Below are positions 40,101 through 52,100 of a stretch of 64,000 bases of DNA, in pieces. Position 1 is the stretch's first letter. Every line of letters begins with the position of its first letter. The notes under the pieces were generated by a model, which was not told where the DNA came from, did not search any database, and saw nothing but the letters and a program-made list of their open reading frames with translations. Source of the DNA: Oreocharis arfaki (taxonomy: Eukaryota > Chordata > Aves > Passeriformes > Paramythiidae); NCBI GenBank assembly GCA_013398015.1, contig VZRR01005769.1, positions 548,258 to 612,257 on the forward strand, read 5' to 3'. A program made the position numbers and the translations under genes.

Positions 40101-43100
40101 GAAGTCATTTCAGATGACCTTTTCCTCAGCATTCTCTGTCTGAACAGAATATTGTTCTGCTGTTAATTGTTTTGGACATAGTGTGTGAAAAATCTTAAGT
40201 GAGTTGAATTTTGTTGTTCAGGGTTCACAGTACATAATTTTCCTTGCATGTTTACTGCTGGCCTGTCAAAATATATGAAGGAATAAATTTCTCCTACAGA
40301 TCAACTAATCATGAAAATAGTTTTGAGGTGTTTGATTGACATAGTGAAGCTGTTAATTTAGAGAGTATCAAGATCAAATGGAAGCTACTGCAATTAGGAA
40401 GTTACTGTGTTCTCAGCTGAAATTTTTTAATGCTGCATTTTAGATTTTTGTGCATTTCTATGCTGTCTAATGGACATATTAGGGAATCTCTGTGATTTGT
40501 TGCCTTTAAATACTTAATATTCAACACCATTTCAGTGCAAATTTTACTTTTTTGTAATAGGCATTTTTATATTGATTGGGGAGAGTTGCTGCACAGGTAG
40601 TGTTTCTGTACTCTAAAGGGCTTTGGAAAACAAAGGATTCAGTCATTATGAGATTTTGTTGGGCGTTTTTTTTTGTCTTGTTTTTGTCTTTACAATTTTG
40701 GTTCAAAGTATTATGGTAGCAGGCTGAAAATCTTCCTGCTCATTTCTCTGTGAATGGCTCCTTTATGACATGCTTAGAGGTTTCTTATCACTATATGGTC
40801 CTGTTCCAAGGTTTTTATGTAGGAAATTATGTTCAATATATCATACATAATAAGACCTTCTTTGATACCATGGTGTGGCAAAAATGTTAAAGTTGGTACT
40901 TTCATATCCATAGCCCTTGAAAGTTAATGGTTCAGTTTCTATTGAAAGCCACATTTTTCATGTTTGTTCTATTTTCAATTTTTTTTTAACTCTACCTTCA
41001 AGCATATGATACTGACACACAGGTGTCACACAGATCCTAGAGGGAAAAAGGCTTATGTCCCTAAAATTTCAGACACAGGTATGGTGGTAAAGCAAGTGTG
41101 CTTACGTGAGAAGAACTCAAGTGTGCTTAGGTGGATATCCTATGAAGTCCCTAAAGAAATTTAGCCATAGCCCAGTAATGGTAATTTTCTTCCTTGGGTG
41201 AGCTGAGCGATTTTCTCATGTCTTCAATACTTCTGATCCAGTGCTGAGGCTGCTGTTTCTCATTTTCTCATGAGCATGGTCTGCTCGCTCATGTACAGCT
41301 GCTAAGGAGTTGTTTGTTCCGGGTTTTGGCCTCACATTTCACCTGCACACTCAGGTGTCTATTGCCTGATATTGGCATATTTCCTTATTCAAGATTGCAG
41401 GAAACAAGCAAACATAAACCTCACGTTAAAACCAGTGCTGAGCTGATAATGCAGCTCCTTGGTCTCGCTGCAGAGAAGTAGGGTAGAGGCCATTAGCCAA
41501 GTCCTTGGGGACGCATGTGAGATGCTCGCTCCAATTGACCCTTTGTCGTATGGAAATGCACCCGACAGGCTGTGCAAGGAAGTGGTTTAGTTCTCTGCCC
41601 TGGAAGGGAGATTGCTTTGCCTGAAGTTTTGGCAGGTTTTTTTTAAGATTAGAAAATACTGGATGAGGAGGGCAATTGATTCTAAATTTATGTTAACAGT
41701 AGTAAAGAAAAATTCAATCAGCATATCTGCTTTCTGGGCAAAGCCACACATCCTGCTTTGGCTTTATCTCTCTTTTGGTTCTCAAGCTTTTATTCCAATT
41801 ACTATTTATTAAAGAATATGAAAGTGATCAGTGTTACAGAAACTATAAGGTAACATACATCTGTCTCAGATTGTTTTATTCTGCAGCCACTCGACAAAAT
41901 GTGGATTCAAATGTATGCTGGAGCTAGTGCTTCAGTGAGCCAAGCAGGAAAATTAGGGTTGTAATTTTCCCATATTTTGAGAAACGTCTTTTAGACAGAG
42001 TATTTTTCAATGGACATGATACGCCTTTCCATTCCTCACAGCTAGCACTGATCATGCTGTTTTGCGTGGCCAAGACGTGTTTGAATAGTGGGATTCATAA
42101 GCAAGCCAGCATCGCTATGGCACTTGGATAGGGAGTGTAAATTTTTTGTTTGTTTTTGTTTGTTTTTTTTTTAATTGATGAACCATTGTTCTTTGTTATA
42201 AACAAAAGGAGTCTAGTGCAAAGGGAAGGGCTGGTGAACACAGTAAGTTCATGCTTTTAACCAAGTGGGACGGCTGTTGCGGCTCTCTCAGCAGACTGAC
42301 TGCCTTCCCTTGTAACGTTTTTGCACTGCATTTCTCGGTCAATCGTGACACAACTAACGTGCTTGTGCCCAAATTGATCATCTCAGTCTGCTGTACTCCA
42401 CATGGCTTTCACATCTATCTTTGCCATAGGCTGTGTTTGCATTTCCTCAAGTCTTAAGAAACAGGGACAGCTCAGCAGGCGCACGTTAACTTCTCGTATG
42501 TCTTCTCACTCGTATGAGTGAACTTTGCTAGTAGATCAGTGATGTGGGAAAAGTTGGTGCAAAATCAGTGTCAGAAACAGAGGTGACATGTTGCTAAGAT
42601 TATGAAAATTTGGCCAGATTAATTCTTCCAGAGAAGAACTGCCAATGCTGGACATTCATGTGCACCTTCTGCTGTATGTTCTCTTACTCTTTCTCCATGT
42701 GGGTGAAAAATCCCAGCATAGCTGGGTCCGCAAGTATCTTTTTTCAGAGAATTGCCTTTAAGGGCATGACTTTTTTCTTTAATTGATAAAGTTATAAGCA
42801 AAAGTTGATATAACCACTTTGTTAGATTTGAAAGCAGATCAGAAACAAGTGAAGAGTGTCCACTGTAAGGGATAGGGCCAGTGAACAGCTGGTCTCTCCC
42901 GTTCCTCCCTTTGGCAGAAGTCTCTTGTGCATGAGCACTGCTCCTCAGGGCAAGGCCACTTTCATTTCTGGGTGTTGTGCCCATGCTGGTGCCCCATGAA
43001 TGCCACTGCTCTTTGGGGACACTGCAAGGCCCCTGCTCCCAGCACGCTGCCACCCTGAATTGGGCAGGAGGTGAAACGAGAGGCCAGTCACCTGTGCTTG

Positions 43101-46100
43101 TATGGCTTTTGGATGCATGGAAGGGTGTCACTGAGCAGCTCCTTACTGGTGGCTGTGGCAGGCCTGTGACTACAATTCCAGGTGCTCAAAACCTGGGATT
43201 GTCCCAGCCAGGCTAAAACTGGGTGTTGAGGACAACAAAGATCCAAAGAGATGGGTAAGAGGACAGAGGTGAAGGGCAGAGCTGGGAAAGACCAGAAAAT
43301 TTGCACTCAGAGCTGGATTTGATAAGCCTGCCAATAGCAGAGAGATGTGCTGTTGCAGGTCTCAGCTGTGTAGTTTTCTGGTTTTTCATAACACAGCTAG
43401 TTTTAAATAAAATGAGGTGACTGAGTAATTTTTGAATTTAATTTTTTTGCGTTTAGTTTCTCCATTGGACTGCAAAACTCAATAGATGATGATCGTATTT
43501 TAAAAATTCTGTAGGTTTGCAAGTAGGAAAATATTTCTGATAAAGCTTTCTTTTGGCTAATGATATAGCAGCTTACATGTGAGCTAGTATTGAAGGCAGA
43601 TTCAGTAATGACATGTGATTCAATTACTTTACTAGAGAGAGAAGCACTTAGACACGAATGTAAGATATTTCTGAACCTAGGCGTCAGCTGGAGGTGATTG
43701 AAAATACACTATTTCTGCACATTTCTTTACATAATTACTGTGGAAAATATTGTGGCATTGTAGTTAAAAGCAGAGAATTTTGAATGCTAATAGGTGTAGA
43801 GGGAAGAGAATTCCCAGAGAAATGCTATTCTATAATCCCATGCTAATCTCCCCAACAGAAAGCAGAAGAAGAAGAGCTTGTCCTCACACCCGATGGCACC
43901 AGGGAATTTCTGACTTTTGAAGTTCCACTGAATGACTCTGGATCAGCTGGACTTGGCGTGAGTGTCAAAGGTAACCGGTCAAAAGAAAACCATGCCGATT
44001 TAGGAATCTTCGTCAAGTCCATTATTAATGGTGGAGCAGCATCCAAGGTAAGAGGGAATATCTGTGTACTTTGGTCTTCCTCAGTTTTCCATAAATTATT
44101 TTTAAAATTACCATAGATTGAAGAAGAATGAGATCTCTAGTGTTCTGCAATTATACCGTCAGAGGTAACGTTTAGATTTCTACTCACACATTTGCACGTC
44201 CCAGGATTTAAACGACACTAACAGATTCTCGGGAAGGAAGGAGCCGTCTCTGGTACAGTTCCATTAGTGTGCTGTTTGAGCAAACAGGTTATGATAATAG
44301 CTTGAGTGCAAAACTGTAATTGGAATAGACATTTCCTACAGTGGCTGCAATGGAAGCTGTAATTCCAGTGCTCATTTGGCCATAAACTCTCAGGACTAAG
44401 TATAGTTGGTTGAATATTTTTCTTTCGATTCGTTTATTTTTTTCTCTCTCCAGCAGACAAAGCTTCTTTTGTGTGTGTTTTATGTAACTATCTGTAATTT
44501 TTCCTTTTCCAGGATGGCAGGCTTCGAGTGAATGATCAACTAATAGCAGTTAATGGAGAATCATTATTGGGCAAAACAAATCAAGATGCTATGGAAACCT
44601 TAAGGAGGTCCATGTCCACTGAAGGAAACAAACGAGGAATGATTCAGCTTATTGTGGCAAGGCGAATAAGTAAATGCAATGAGGTAATAAGCTTTTGATA
44701 TTGGGATTGGGAATTTTCACTTCTGAGGTATTTGTGTTTACAGGAGATGTCATGTTTCCTCTGAGACTTGAAAAATAATATTTGAGAAGCTAAAGAAAGA
44801 GAGAATTACAAAATGATCCGAATTTCAGTGTTAGACATGCTAACGTTATTACTGATCAATAAAGTTTTTCTTTTGAGTATTTTTGTCAATGAAAAACAGG
44901 AAACACTGAATAGAACTGTATTGATTTTGTAATTGGATCTTACTGTTTACGTGATTTTTGATCTGTGGAGTTTTTAATGTAGGTCTATTAGATCTTTCCT
45001 TTATAGACTTCGTGTTAACTGACTTGTGTCTTTGTCACTTTCAGTTTTTTTAATTACGAGTAGAGCTCTTACATTTCATTGTTATATTTTATCTAAACAA
45101 AAGTTTAATGTAAAGATTCTGCAAAACTTTATACAAATAATTTAGTCACTTTGGATTTTAACTATGTTGTGTCTTGGCCTTAATTGCAGGGGAGGGTGAA
45201 ATACTGAATTCAGGGTGAAGTGGTGATTCTTCTGACAATTTGCAACTTTTGTCTTCTCTAGTACAATGTTAATGTGCTGATGTTTTGAAGTATATTCATG
45301 ATTTCTAATAGCTTATCTTCTATTTAATGTAAATAATGCTATATATTAGGAATATCTGGACATATGATACTGAGAAGGACTGTAGATGCTGTGGAGGACT
45401 GAATTAGACTTCAGAATAAATTGGAGAAAAGACTGAGTTAAATAGGATACAGTTGAATGGCGGGTCAGAAAAGCGTCTCTTCTTTAGAAATCCAAAAGTC
45501 AATTCTTTCATTTTTGCTAATACCAGTAGGTTTAATCAGGAACTTTATTTCTTGATCATCCTGTTTCAAAAATGATGTGCACAAATTGGTTTAGTATTGC
45601 TGCTCCTGCCCAAGGGAAAAAAAAATGGTTTAATTTTTAATGCATAAATCTGATCTTCAGAAAAAATCAGTTTGTAATGTATTATAAAATCATGTCTGAA
45701 AAAGACACTAGGCTCTCTAAAAGTGTTAAGCATCACTTGATTAACTGCTTATACAAAGCTTTTATACACATTTATACATGCACAGGGCTAGAAAGACAGT
45801 TTGGATGCACAGGGTTTCTTGCTTAGTGTTGAAGGAATTATGACCTTTTTGTATGTAGTGATGTCCTTTTCTAGCCCTAATTCAGACCATCTTTTGGAGA
45901 CTGTTCCTTATTTTTACCCAATTTCAGATGCTACTACATGTTACTAGGTAAAAAGGGTGAAAAATTTTAGACTATTTCTGTGTTTAGAATTTTTTTTCTA
46001 AAAGGTTGTAGAAGATGTTCACTTTTCTCCTAGTGCAAGTCTTCTTGATTGAGTTTATCCAGACAGTGTTTGTAAACATGACGGAAATAATCCAGCAGCG

Positions 46101-49100
46101 ATGAACCAAAGATGTTTCTCTTCAAATCCAACACAGTTTTTACTCATTCAGGAACAGCTTTGTCCCCTATATCTGATTGACATTTAGTACAATTTAGTTT
46201 TGGAGAAATCATGTGCCAGAAACAGCGCAGCTGACTACAGTATATGTGCTTCAAGATAAAAGAATTGATTGTGGAAACAGATTCAGATACACTGAAATGT
46301 ACTTGCACAAGGGCAGGATAGGCCCTGTCTGTCTGGGCCTCTTTAAAGTTTCTGTGCATTTTCCCAACTCCTTAAGAAACTGGCAAGATGATCCATAATG
46401 ATTAGGAAAGCATTAATATGTCACTATTGCTGTAGTAATCATCTTTACAAAAAAACTTCTGTAAGTAATTTTTCCTAGGAATTTTTGCTTTTATCACACT
46501 CATCCAAAGGAAACATGATGTCAATACTGTTTGCATATTTTAATACGATGAAAGGGTGACTTGCATGGATATAAAGCTGTTTACCTGCTGAGCTGGCAGT
46601 ATGCAAGAAGCCAGACTTTTCTGGAAGTCTTGCAATGCGCAGACTTCAATGAAATGAAAAGCAAAGAGAGCTTTTTTCTTTGTATTTTGCAGTTAAACCC
46701 TAGTTTGTCCTTCAAGAACGTGACTGATTTAAACTTCAGATATTATTGATTTGATATAATACTGATAAGCTGTGATAATGTTATTTCTGAATGTTGCAGG
46801 AATACCAGATATGAGTATGGTATTCAGTCAGCTCAGTCCCTCGGTAGTGGCTGTGTGGCCTGAGACCCGGCTGGAGACAGCACTGCCTCCATGAGTGGCC
46901 ATGTCTTGCAGCCTTGGCTATATTATGCTTGATTCAGCAACCCAGATCACTTAGACGTGCTGGTATACACGTTGTGCCCTTGGAACATTCCAGTAATGGC
47001 CACCAGGAATGATTTTTAGTATTAGAATGCGAAAGAAATGACATCTGACTGGTGGCAAGTTCAGGAGCTTGCAGATTCAAAGCAAAAGCATAAAAAGGGC
47101 AGAACCTATCTTAATGACTCCCACCTTTTATCACCATAGAAGCACAGAATCATTTAGATTGAAAGTCATTGACTCCAACCATTAACCCAGCACTGCCAAG
47201 TCCACCCTTAAACCCTGTGTCCAAGTGCCACATCTACACATGTTTTAAAGACCTGCAGGGATGGTGACTCAGCCGCTTCCCTGGGCATCCTGTTCCAAAG
47301 CTTGACTACATTTTCCATAAAATATTTTACCTAATGTCGAGCCTAAACCTTCCCTGGCACAACTGGAGACAGTTTCCTCTTGTCCTATCAATTGTTACTT
47401 GGGAGAAGAGACCAACCCCCACCTGTCTAAATCCTCCTTTTAGGCTGTTGTTGAGAGCAAAAAGGTTTCTCCTCAGCCTTCTCTTTACTCCAGGCTAAAC
47501 ACCCCCAGTTCCTCAGAAATGGGGGTCTACTGGTTTTATTAAATACAAAAATAAATGTTTAACTTTTGAGAAAGTATTTCCCTGGTGTTTTCTGTGCTCT
47601 TCTCCCTCTTTTTGTTCTTCAAAGGAGTCACCATAAAAAACCAGCAGATTAAAAAAAAAAATCCTATTCAACACATTTCTTCCCATTGTTGATTCAGCAT
47701 TGTATGTGCCCACTTTATGGACAAAAACATAGCTTTATTTCTTGTTAGTCTGAACTACAGTTAAGTGGAACTGGCTTGGTTATATTCACTTTTGTGCATC
47801 CCCAAGAACAGTGTTCACTCTGCTCTATTCCAATGTGTGGTCATTCCTGTGAGGTCAGGGCTTGGCTGATTCCCTGACACACACAAGTGTCTCAAAAGGG
47901 AAATCCATACAAGGAGTGATAATGGCAATGTAAAAAAGAATTGTGCTAAACATCTGGATGATAAAAGCAATTGCTGTCTGGGTGATAAAATACCTCACAA
48001 CAAAATAACAGCAAAAAAGAACAAAAAATACCCCAAGCCTTTTTTTTCCCTGCCTTCAAGTCCAGTAATTGTTTTGCATTTGCAAAGTCAAACAGACTTC
48101 TTTTGAGATAGGCTACACAGTCTGCTTCTTTCTTGAGTAAAACTGAGTTTGAATTGGATTTTTAAGGAAGTCAGTGGTATGCATACAGTTACTTTGGTTT
48201 TAAAGTCAATTTTCATAATCAGCCCTAGGAATTGCTTAGGAGGGAGAATTTTTCAGTATGGTTCTGCAGATTGTTGTTTCTGCATGTTTCAGTTTAGACT
48301 AGGATTTTCATGTACTTTTTGTATTTTAGTTGCTGTCTAGATGTGAGGGACAGCTCAACCTCTGTTGTCTTGGGTTGGGAGAGGTAGGAACAGTTGCCTC
48401 TAATCTGCTGCAGAGTCACTGTCTTTGTCAGAGAGCTTTCTTTGGCTTCTTGAACATGAAACTGTTTCAAAACTTTGTGAAGTGACCTCAGATACTCCTT
48501 TCCCATGCCATCATTATTCTCAAACGGTTTCACAAGTTCTCATATTGTAAACTAAGCCTTCAGAGCAATTATAGTAACAATAAAAATGTACATAAACACC
48601 ATAAGAGTATTATCTTGACTTCAGAGAAGCAGGGAGGAGATCATTTGCATCATCAGCCCTTCCATAACTGTAGACTCAAAAGAGACCACAAACTTCCCAG
48701 AAGGTAAAAAGAGATTTTGTGCTGTTGTGGTTTTGCTGAACTGAAGATTAGCCTGTAGAAAGAATTTTCATTGACTTACCAGGAGATAGTGTGTAATCTA
48801 GTCTGGTTTTCAAGTGAATTGTCTTGTAGTAAATATTGATATAAGCATGGAGTGAGTGTTAGTTATGAATGAACTCCAAGCCAAAGCTGTGCATCTGAGT
48901 TTTTCTCCTGTTTGCATTATGTCTATATAGAGTACAGCAGTATAGAATTCTGCAAGCTGTACTACAACAAAGCTTGCAAAACTATATTTAATATCTCATC
49001 CACTTCAGACAAAATCACACACTGAATATTTGATGGATGTTGCTAGATTAGTGTAACAAAAACATTTAATTTGGGATTTGGTTATATCTGAGGTTCCCTT

Positions 49101-52100
49101 GCCCCCTGTTTCAAAAAACTTAAACAGTCTGTTCTGTTCTATGTTTTCAGCTTCCAGCCTTGCGTGTTAACTCGTCAACTTTCCTATATAAGCATGGAGA
49201 GGCTTTTTAAGATACATTTCCAAAGCTGTGAAAACAGTGAAAAAAATAGAGAGAATAACAATGATATTGACTTGATATTCATATATGGCCAGTTTTAACA
49301 CCTCATTTTTCAGAAGAGGTAGCCATCAGCAAAGTTTGTTTTAGCATTTCTTCGAAATATTCTAAATTGCTCAGATTTAAGGAGAAATAGTGAAGCCTCT
49401 TGTGCCGTGTTCTGTTAATTAGTGATACAGTTATGATTAGCCTATATGGGCAAACAGCTGGCGGCTGCATCGCCAGAACGTGCTCAGCACTCAGGCACGA
49501 CTGCCAGGCACATCCCTGCAGCTGGCAGCTCCATGTGCTGATTCAAGAAAATAAAGGTAATTGTTACTTTTGGAATCCTGCGCTTTTCAGTCCTGCAACC
49601 TGGGCAGCTTAGAGACACAGATTGCTTGTCTGTTCTTGTCACAGGCAGGCTGCACTTGTCTGCCATTAAGTGAGAGAGCGTCACCATTTTCCTCAAAATG
49701 AGAAATTTCAAGGGTTTTTCTTGTCTAGCCCCCCAACCCCCCCTTTTTTTTTTTTTTGACACAATGAATGTTTTGCCACACCTGCTTGAAATGAAGGTTT
49801 GCAAATTATTTGCAGATCTCCAAATTTCTTCATGTGTGTCTGTTCATCTTTTTCTTCATTTGAAAATGAGGAGACTATGAAACAGAGAGAGAGAGTCATG
49901 ATTCCAGACCATATAAGGACCTCATCATTCATTAAATAAATTGACTGATTGGTCAGTGAGAGAGACTTTGCAAATGAGTGGTTTCATGATAAAAGAAACA
50001 AGCAAGCATCTTTTCTTTTCCAGTATGTGTGCAAGTATAAAATATTCAGCATCATTTTCTCCTGCATGCATTACCTAGTTGCCTACTTTGAAATTTATAT
50101 GACAGGTTTGTTTTTCTCTTTCTCACTAGATTAGTCTTGTGATGACCTTTTGGAATTTAACCGTCAAAAAGTCTTTAGCATCTTCTCCAAACACGGTGAT
50201 TTCCCTATTCACTCCCATCTCCAACTCATTGATAAAGCTGTTTATCAGCTTAAGCTGTTCCCAGCTCTGATTCCTGGGGGAATCTATAACTCTTCTCCAT
50301 CCTGAAGATCGATCTTTGTGTCCAATTCTTTAGCCAGTTTTCAACCCAGAAAATGAAAATTTAGTCTAGTCCCATGAAAACTTAGTTTCTCTAATGCCTG
50401 TGATATTGATGCCTTGATATAGACTAGCAGTATTTTAAAAGCATCTGTGTTGAAAAAGGAAGCTGGAGTATTTTGGACATCTTAACCACAGTACACAGAT
50501 AAGAAAGGAAAAAAGAAAGCCTGGAGAATAGTTCTGTGTGACACAAAGAGCTTCAGTATTCTCGATGCAGTGTAATATATAGCAATTTTGTATACTGACT
50601 TCTTTAACATCCATAATGCTTGCATGCCTATATTTGGATAATTTTCTTTCTGAAGGAAAAAGGGAGTCTGATTCTTGTTTCTTCAAAAAAAAAAAAAAAA
50701 AAAGTTTGTTTATGCTCTGAATATTTTGGCACTCTTCTTGTGCATAAACTTTTTTCATATTTATGTGCATAACTTCAGATAGGATGGATGGTGGTGTTTA
50801 AGTAAAAAGAACCACATTATTTGTCCTTTTATCATCTAGATAAGCAGCAGCTGTGCTAGTTAGTACAGACAGTGCTTTAGCACACAGCTGGTTTTTATCT
50901 GAACGACAAAGGGTCAGGGTAGAGACCTTTTTCATTTAAAAAATTTGAATCTTGTTTCTCTTTTTATTTTAAGAGAATGGAGAGAAAAGGAGCTACAGGC
51001 AATCTGTAGCATGGGAGGTTTTTTGCATTTTTACGAATATGATCATTTAATACAGATCACTGCTAGGATCCAGAGAGGGACCTCTCTCTTTTCAGTCTAG
51101 AGAGAAGGATCAGGAGGATCTTACCAGTCAGTGTCTATAAATACCCGATGGGAGTAATAAAGAAGTAATAAAAAAGACTGATCTAGACTCTTCTTAGGGC
51201 TGCCCAGTGCCAGGACAAGAGCAACAGGCACAAACCAAAATATAAGAAATTTCTTTACAGATAAGAAAAAAAAAAATCTTCTTAAAGGTCGACACTGGCA
51301 CAACTTGCCCTGGGAAGTTGAGGAGACTGTGATCTTGGGGGTATTCAAAACCCAGCTAGGCAGGGCACTGTGAAACCTGCTCTTGCTGACCATGCTTTGG
51401 GCAGGAGGTTGGGTTAGACAATCTCCAGTGGTTTCATCCACTCTCAGCTGGTCTGTGACTTGGAAATGCCACTCCAAGGAGTGCTCCAGCAACTATTGAT
51501 AAAGGGCCAGTTGCCATGCAGATTTCTTTCCTTGCCATGCCTTTAATGAAGTTAGGATTTCCTGCAACTGTATTTATATTACCCACTCTTTATCAGTTAT
51601 CAAATCAAGTTATACCAGATAGCAATGAGACTGGCTAAGAGAAGGAACTAGAATGTGTAATTCAAGCTCTTTATTAGAAATGCATCAGGAAGAACAAGTC
51701 TATTTGAATTGCAGTCTTTCTTTGGACTGTTGGACTGTTTGTCTTGCCCACAACACAGTTTCCAAATTCTATGTTTTCTTTCTTGCACAAACTTTCTGTT
51801 AACAATGTAAGGAAAAGGCTTTTTGGTTTTTTTGTGAAAGCCAGTTGTCTAATTTTTGGTATTTTATAAAAGGCATTGTGTCTTTTGTAAAATATTTGTG
51901 TAGCTGGCTGTCAATGCCTTTGTTTAAACCCATCTTTTGAGATGCTAATTAGAAATGGAAAAAGTTTTACTCCTGGAAATTGTAAAATATGTGATTTGCT
52001 TTACAAAACACAGCCATATAAATGCAACACTCATGCTATTTCTTTTATTTACCCTGTACTTTACTGTATTACCAGGAGTGAATTTCTGTATATTTTTCGG

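Larger units (their letters stand above)
30767..43858 (+). other. PARD3 intron before PDZ3, 13.1 kb
   Basis: The largest intron. Contains an unresolved base (33104), a protein-like minus-strand stretch (35360-35664), a probable solo LTR (37870-38620), a CR1 3' end (39115-39680), a 12-base direct repeat at 41093-41129, a T/TTTG tract (42140-42173) and a somewhat GC-rich block (42870-43330) with no identity. About 41.4-42.4 kb has scattered CpGs and may include regulatory DNA. Confidence 0.8.

Noticed and set aside
42619..43131. 170-codon minus-strand frame
   Set aside because: No family resemblance and no promoter or splice context; probably chance openness in a GC-richer block.
51121..51492. 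123-codon minus-strand frame
   Set aside because: Antisense reading of a CR1 fragment.
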